Positions 60,315 to 64,000 of a DNA stretch of 64,000 nt are shown in pieces (positions within the stretch are counted from its first letter, which is position 1; each line of letters begins with the position of its first letter). The stretch comes from Sinomonas sp. ASV322. Lineage in GTDB: Bacteria; Actinomycetota; Actinomycetes; Actinomycetales; Micrococcaceae. The translations under genes were made by a program, and so were the position numbers. The notes beneath the pieces were generated by a model that did no database searches, was not told the origin of the DNA, and was given only the letters and a program-made list of their open reading frames with translations. The DNA is taken from contig NZ_JAVFJJ010000012.1 in assembly GCF_030908245.1 (NCBI RefSeq), forward strand, positions 1-64,000. Direction: 5' to 3'.

Positions 60315-60776
60315 TCAGGGCCGGGCAGAGTCGCTTGAGCCGGACTTGATCGGCTGCCCGAGCACCACGGTCCACTTTCCCTCGTCGTACAGCCACCCGA
60401 TATGGACCTTCTTCTTTGCTCCGCTTGCCCGCGTTAGTTCGAGGATTGCGGCTTCCGGGAAGCTGTAGGCAGAGGGAATATCGAGGGTGTCCGCCTTGGT
60501 GTCCCATCCCTTGGCGAACGAAGCGAATGCTTCGGCATCAGGCCGGATGCCCGTATGGCGCGGGGTCGCCAATTTCACCAGTTGGTCGACATCGCCCGAG
60601 GCCGCCACCTCGACGACATGCTCCGCGAACGCCTTCTGGCTGCCTGAGGGCGGCGGCGTGCCCGGAGGGCCGGGAGCGCCGCAGGCGGTCATCACGAAGA
60701 GCAGGAACCCCAAGACCCACACGACGGCATCAGGTCCTGAGCGCCCACCAGACCGCGCTGGGTTTGTGTTGGTCAT
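60315..60776 (-). CDS. Hypothetical lipoprotein
   Basis: 153 residues. Signal peptide with lipobox FVMTAC (Cys near residue 32), a Pro-rich spacer (GAPGPPGTPPPSG) and a soluble alpha/beta region with QKAFAEHVVEVAASGDVDQLV, in the style of small DUF4878-like lipoproteins, which I cannot confirm. Lower GC than the flanks. ATG 60776 lacks a clear Shine-Dalgarno. Confidence 0.65.
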   Translation of the reverse strand: MTNTNPARSGGRSGPDAVVWVLGFLLFVMTACGAPGPPGTPPPSGSQKAFAEHVVEVAASGDVDQLVKLATPRHTGIRPDAEAFASFAKGWDTKADTLDIPSAYSFPEAAILELTRASGAKKKVHIGWLYDEGKWTVVLGQPIKSGSSDSARP

Positions 60777-60958
60777 AAAGGTCCCATATCAGTTGGTTGA
60801 GGGTGTTTGCACTGTGGTAGGTAAGCTCGCAGACCTCGATTCGCATGGCGCGGTCCCTTGATGGACCTCTAGGCCGAGCTGATCACCTTGCCTATTGCAT
60901 CACCGCCGCGCATCACAAGGGCCCTATGATGCAGCTATCACAGGATCGGAGTGACACT

Positions 60959-63064
60959 GTGGCAAACCGCCTGGCCAGCGCCTACAGCCGCTATCTCCTG
61001 CAGCACAAGGACAATCCCGTGGACTGGTATCCCTGGGGAGACGAGGCCTTCGCGGAGGCGGCCCAGCGAGACGTTCCGCTGTTCATCTCGATCGGGTACG
61101 CCGCGTGCCACTGGTGCCACGTCATGGCGCACGAATCCTTCGAGAATCCGGCCATCGCGGAGGCCCTTAACGCGCGCTTCGTGAGCGTCAAGGTGGACCG
61201 CGAGGAGCTGCCAGACGTCGATTCCGTCTACATGGCCGCGTGCCAGGCCATGACCGGCCAGGGCGGCTGGCCGCTCAGCATCTTCGCGCTCCCGGATGGC
61301 CGAGCCTTCTACGCGGGGACGTATTTTCCGCCTGCCGGCCAGCCCGGCAGACCGAGCTTCCGGCAGATCCTCGACGCCGTGTGGGAGGCCTGGACCGAGC
61401 GCCGCGACGGCGTCGAGCGGCAGGCGGCGGCGCTGGCCGAGGGGCTCGGCGGCGTCTTCTCGTCGCAGCTCCTTGACGTCGGGGCGCCCGCTGCTCCCGT
61501 CGACGCAGGCCTGCTGTCGGCTGCCGTGACGGAGCTCGCCCGCTCGGAGGACCGCGAGCATGGGGGCTTCGGTCGCGCCCCCAAGTTCCCGCCGTCGCCC
61601 GTCCTCGAATTCCTTGTCCGGCACGCGGCGGCGGCCGGGGAGACCTCCGCCGTCGCGCGCGGTCTCGCGGGCCGCACGCTCGCCGCGATGTGCCGCTCAG
61701 CGCTCTTCGACGCCCTCGGCGGCGGCTTCGCGCGCTACTCGGTGACCGCCGACTGGTCGCTCCCGCACTACGAGAAGATGCTCTACGACAACGCCCAGCT
61801 GCTCCGCGTCCTCGCCCACTGGGTGCGCCTCGGCGGCTCGGCTGACTTCCCGGCCGACGAGGCCCGCACGGCCGCGGGCCTGACCGCCGAGTGGCTCGTG
61901 CGCGAGCTTGGGCTTCCCGAGGGCGGCTTCGCGTCCTCGCTCGACGCCGACTCTGAGCGGGACGGCCGCAGCCTCGAGGGCGGCTTCTACGTGTGGACGC
62001 GCGCCGAATTGACTACCGCCGTCGGCGGCGTCGGCGCGGCCGGCAGGGACAGCGAGGACGACGGCGCGCGGCTTGCGGGAATTTTCGGCCTCCCCAGCGC
62101 GGGGCACGCAGCGCCGCTACACGCGGGGCGCGCCCTCGAGCCGGACGAGCGAGACCTGTGGGAACGGCTCCGTCCGTCCCTGCTTTCCGAGCGCTCCCGC
62201 CGCATGCCGCCCGCGCGGGACGACAAGGTCGTGGCGGGCTGGAACGGTCTGGCCGTCGCGGCGCTCGCGGACGCGGCCTGGGCCCTCGGCCGGCCGGAGC
62301 TCCTCGACGACGCGCGCCGCGCGGCCGAGCTCCTCCGAACGGTCCATTGGGACGGCGGGCGGCTCCTGCGGGTTTCGCACGAGGGCGCGGCAGCCGGGGT
62401 CGAGGGGCTCCTCGCCGACTACGCGGGCTGCGCCGAAGGGGCCTTGGCGCTGTACGCGGCGACGGGGGAGGAACGCTGGTACGTGTGGGCGGAGGAGCTG
62501 CTCGGGGTCGCGACACAGCGCTTCGTGGAGGGCGGCCTGCTCTCGGACGCTCCCGCCGGGGGCGGTACGGCCGGCCCGGGCGTGCGCTCGGCCCTCGCGG
62601 GGGCGCGCTCCCTCGAACCACACGACGCCGAGGCGCCGAGCGGCGCGTCCCTCCTCGCGGGGTCGCTCCTGGCCCACGCGGCCTACAGCGGCTCGAGCGA
62701 GCATCGCGTCCTCGCGGGTTCGATCCTGGCCGGGCTCCCGCACCTCGCGGCCCAGGGCCCGCGCGTCGTCGGCTGGCTTCTCGCCGTCGCGCAGGCCGCG
62801 CTCGTGGGCCCGCTCGAGGTCGCCGTCGTCGGCGCCCCGGGGGAGGACCGCCGTCGTCTGCACGGCGAGGCGCTCGCCTCGGCGAGCCCGGGCGCTGTCA
62901 TCGCAGTCGGCGAGGCGGCGGAGGGCGAGGCTCGTGTGCCGCTGCTCGCCTTCCGAGCCGCGGCGGACGACGGCGCGCCCCTCGCCTACGTGTGTCGGGA
63001 CTTTGCCTGCCGGCTCCCTGTCAGCTCGCCCGAGGAACTGCGCGACGTGCTCGCGCACGGGTGA
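60959..63064 (+). CDS. Thioredoxin-domain protein, DUF255/YyaL family
   Basis: 701 residues. N-terminal thioredoxin-like domain with [24 protein letters not shown] and [18 protein letters not shown] (CxxC as CHWC near residue 52), then an (alpha/alpha)6 glucosidase-type domain with [30 protein letters not shown] and a C-terminal KKC-like part with [11 protein letters not shown]. Human SPATA20 and B. subtilis YyaL belong here; function uncertain. GGAG is 7 nt before GTG 60959; a longer frame to 60845 is rejected. Confidence 0.88.
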   Translation: MANRLASAYSRYLLQHKDNPVDWYPWGDEAFAEAAQRDVPLFISIGYAACHWCHVMAHESFENPAIAEALNARFVSVKVDREELPDVDSVYMAACQAMTGQGGWPLSIFALPDGRAFYAGTYFPPAGQPGRPSFRQILDAVWEAWTERRDGVERQAAALAEGLGGVFSSQLLDVGAPAAPVDAGLLSAAVTELARSEDREHGGFGRAPKFPPSPVLEFLVRHAAAAGETSAVARGLAGRTLAAMCRSALFDALGGGFARYSVTADWSLPHYEKMLYDNAQLLRVLAHWVRLGGSADFPADEARTAAGLTAEWLVRELGLPEGGFASSLDADSERDGRSLEGGFYVWTRAELTTAVGGVGAAGRDSEDDGARLAGIFGLPSAGHAAPLHAGRALEPDERDLWERLRPSLLSERSRRMPPARDDKVVAGWNGLAVAALADAAWALGRPELLDDARRAAELLRTVHWDGGRLLRVSHEGAAAGVEGLLADYAGCAEGALALYAATGEERWYVWAEELLGVATQRFVEGGLLSDAPAGGGTAGPGVRSALAGARSLEPHDAEAPSGASLLAGSLLAHAAYSGSSEHRVLAGSILAGLPHLAAQGPRVVGWLLAVAQAALVGPLEVAVVGAPGEDRRRLHGEALASASPGAVIAVGEAAEGEARVPLLAFRAAADDGAPLAYVCRDFACRLPVSSPEELRDVLAHG

Positions 63065-63066
63065 CC

Positions 63067-63738
63067 TCAGGCGGGCGTCGCGAGCACGGCGAACATGATC
63101 GCGATGTAGTGCGCCGTGAAGCCGCCGACCGTGAACGCGTGGAAGAACTCGTGGAAGCCGAAGTGGCGCCAGCTGAAGTTCGGTCGGCGGATCCCGTAGA
63201 ACACCGCGCCCGCGATGTAGAGGGCGCCGCCCGCGCAGATGAGGATCGCGGCGGGGATGCTCGCGGCGAAGAACTTGGGCAGGAACAGGAATGCCGCGCA
63301 CCCGAGGGCGACGTAGATGGGCACGTAGAGCCAGCGCGGAGCCCGGACCCACAGGACGCGGAACAGGATGCCGAGCACGGCACCTGACCAGACGAGGGCT
63401 AGCAGGAGGATGCCACTGTCGCGGGGGAGGAGCACCCACGAGAGCGGGGTGTACGTGCCCGCGATGACGAGCATGATGTTCGCGTGGTCGATGCGCTTGA
63501 GCACCGCCTTGACGCGAGGCGACCAGTTGCCCCGGTGGTAGACGGCGGACACCGAGAAGAGTGTGAGCCCCGTGAGCGCGTAGATTGCGCAGGCGACCTT
63601 GCGGTCCGCGCCCGGCGCGAGGGCGATGAGGACGATGCCCGCCGCGAGGGCGATCGGCGTCGAGGCGGCGTGGATCCAGCCCCGCCATGACGGTTTGAGG
63701 GCCAGGAGCTCGGTGCGCGAGAGCACGTTCTGCTGCAT
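63067..63738 (-). CDS. Hemolysin III family (PAQR-type) membrane protein
   Basis: 223 residues, about seven membrane segments. HlyIII signatures: TLFSVSAVYHRGNWSP near residue 63 (His), KRIDHANIMLVIAGTYTPL near 81 and FGFHEFFHAFTVGGFTAHY near 195 (three His). These His bind zinc in PAQR relatives. ATG 63738 lies 6 nt after TAGACT, leaderless. A TetR-type palindrome overlaps the promoter. Confidence 0.9.
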   Translation of the reverse strand: MQQNVLSRTELLALKPSWRGWIHAASTPIALAAGIVLIALAPGADRKVACAIYALTGLTLFSVSAVYHRGNWSPRVKAVLKRIDHANIMLVIAGTYTPLSWVLLPRDSGILLLALVWSGAVLGILFRVLWVRAPRWLYVPIYVALGCAAFLFLPKFFAASIPAAILICAGGALYIAGAVFYGIRRPNFSWRHFGFHEFFHAFTVGGFTAHYIAIMFAVLATPA

Positions 63739-63748
63739 TCGCCCAGTC

Positions 63749-63770
63749 TAACTTACGGTTTGGTAAGTTA
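63749..63770 (-). promoter_or_regulatory. TetR-type palindromic operator
   Basis: TAACTTAC and GTAAGTTA, perfect 8-bp inverse arms separated by 6 bp (63749-63756 and 63763-63770). Its inner end overlaps the -10 (complement of 63745-63750) of the hemolysin III gene. No TetR gene is within the window. Confidence 0.7.
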
Positions 63771-63786
63771 CCTGAGGGTAGGTTGG

Positions 63787-64000
63787 CTAGATCGGCCCGT
63801 CGGGGTAGATGCTGCGGGTCTCGCGGCGCGTGTACCGACGGCGTCGGGGCAGGCGGGGCCGCGGGAGGATCTTGGCTACGGCGAGTGTCCCGTACAGGAG
63901 CGTGTTGATGGCCACGAACGTTGCGAGGACGTTGAACGCCTCGCTCTGCAGGAGTTCCTGGGGGAAGAGGATCCCCTGGTCCGCGATCCCGTGGAGCGGG
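63787..64000 (-). CDS. Partial membrane protein, cut by the window end
   Basis: The last 70 codons of a minus-strand gene ending in TAG (63787-63789). The visible part has a hydrophobic stretch (FNVLATFVAINTLLYGTLAVA) followed by an Arg-rich tail (RPRLPRRRRYTRRETRS) and the end IYPDGPI. The start is outside the window. Not recognised. It is on the same strand as the hemolysin III gene and lies upstream of it. Confidence 0.6.
   Translation of the reverse strand, partial: PLHGIADQGILFPQELLQSEAFNVLATFVAINTLLYGTLAVAKILPRPRLPRRRRYTRRETRSIYPDGPI

Overview
The window is high-GC DNA (roughly 70% in most genes). It looks like a chromosome segment of an actinobacterium, most likely Micrococcales/Micrococcaceae (Arthrobacter- or Sinomonas-like). 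Support comes from the mycothiol gene mca, the actinobacterial families DUF501 and DUF4307, sdhCDAB order, a mycosin-like subtilase, many GTG starts and many start codons that sit 6-7 nt after a TANNNT -10 box (leaderless mRNAs). The genus is inference only. There is no prophage, transposase, integrase or CRISPR array.

Layout. 1-565: two inverted tandem arrays with an exact 32-bp period, no credible gene. 566-5.1 kb: one-carbon metabolism (purU; glyA-folD behind a ZTP riboswitch) plus a flavin monooxygenase-like gene. 5.2-12.9 kb: CHRD protein, a drug-type ABC-2 exporter, xthA, trpS, a 2H phosphoesterase and a YihY membrane protein. 12.9-16.4 kb: sdhCDAB (minus strand). 16.7-19.1 kb: mannose-1-phosphate guanylyltransferase and an M20 amidohydrolase. 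19.3-28.8 kb: nucleoside uptake (BMP lipoprotein, double ABC ATPase, two permeases) and salvage (cdd, deoA, then DedA and add). 28.8-36.4 kb: mazG, eno, a second locus of the 32-bp repeat, ftsB, DUF501, ppx/gppA, a subtilase and ndh with a Rex-like operator.

36.4-42.7 kb is more accessory: a lipoprotein with a Zur/Fur-like box, a tRNA with UAA anticodon, a toxin-antitoxin pair, DUF3892, livJ, and an ArsR-SRPBCC pair. 42.8-47 kb: livHMGF on the minus strand. 47.2-55.5 kb: a GroES-like protein, a Bax-inhibitor family protein, the galactose genes (galM divergent from deoR-galT-galK), ilvA, rhomboid and greA. 55.7-64 kb: DUF4307 and mca sharing one 18-bp divergent promoter, a deacetylase-glycosyltransferase fusion, a lipoprotein, a DUF255 thioredoxin-domain protein, a hemolysin III family protein behind a TetR-type palindrome, and a partial membrane protein.

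The most unusual things seen are the 32-bp helically phased repeat family at two loci, the chain of duplicated start codons in the nucleoside operon, the symmetric -10 shared by mca and DUF4307, and CRP/GlxR-like sites placed at the transcription start of three separate units (CHRD, livJ, livHMGF).
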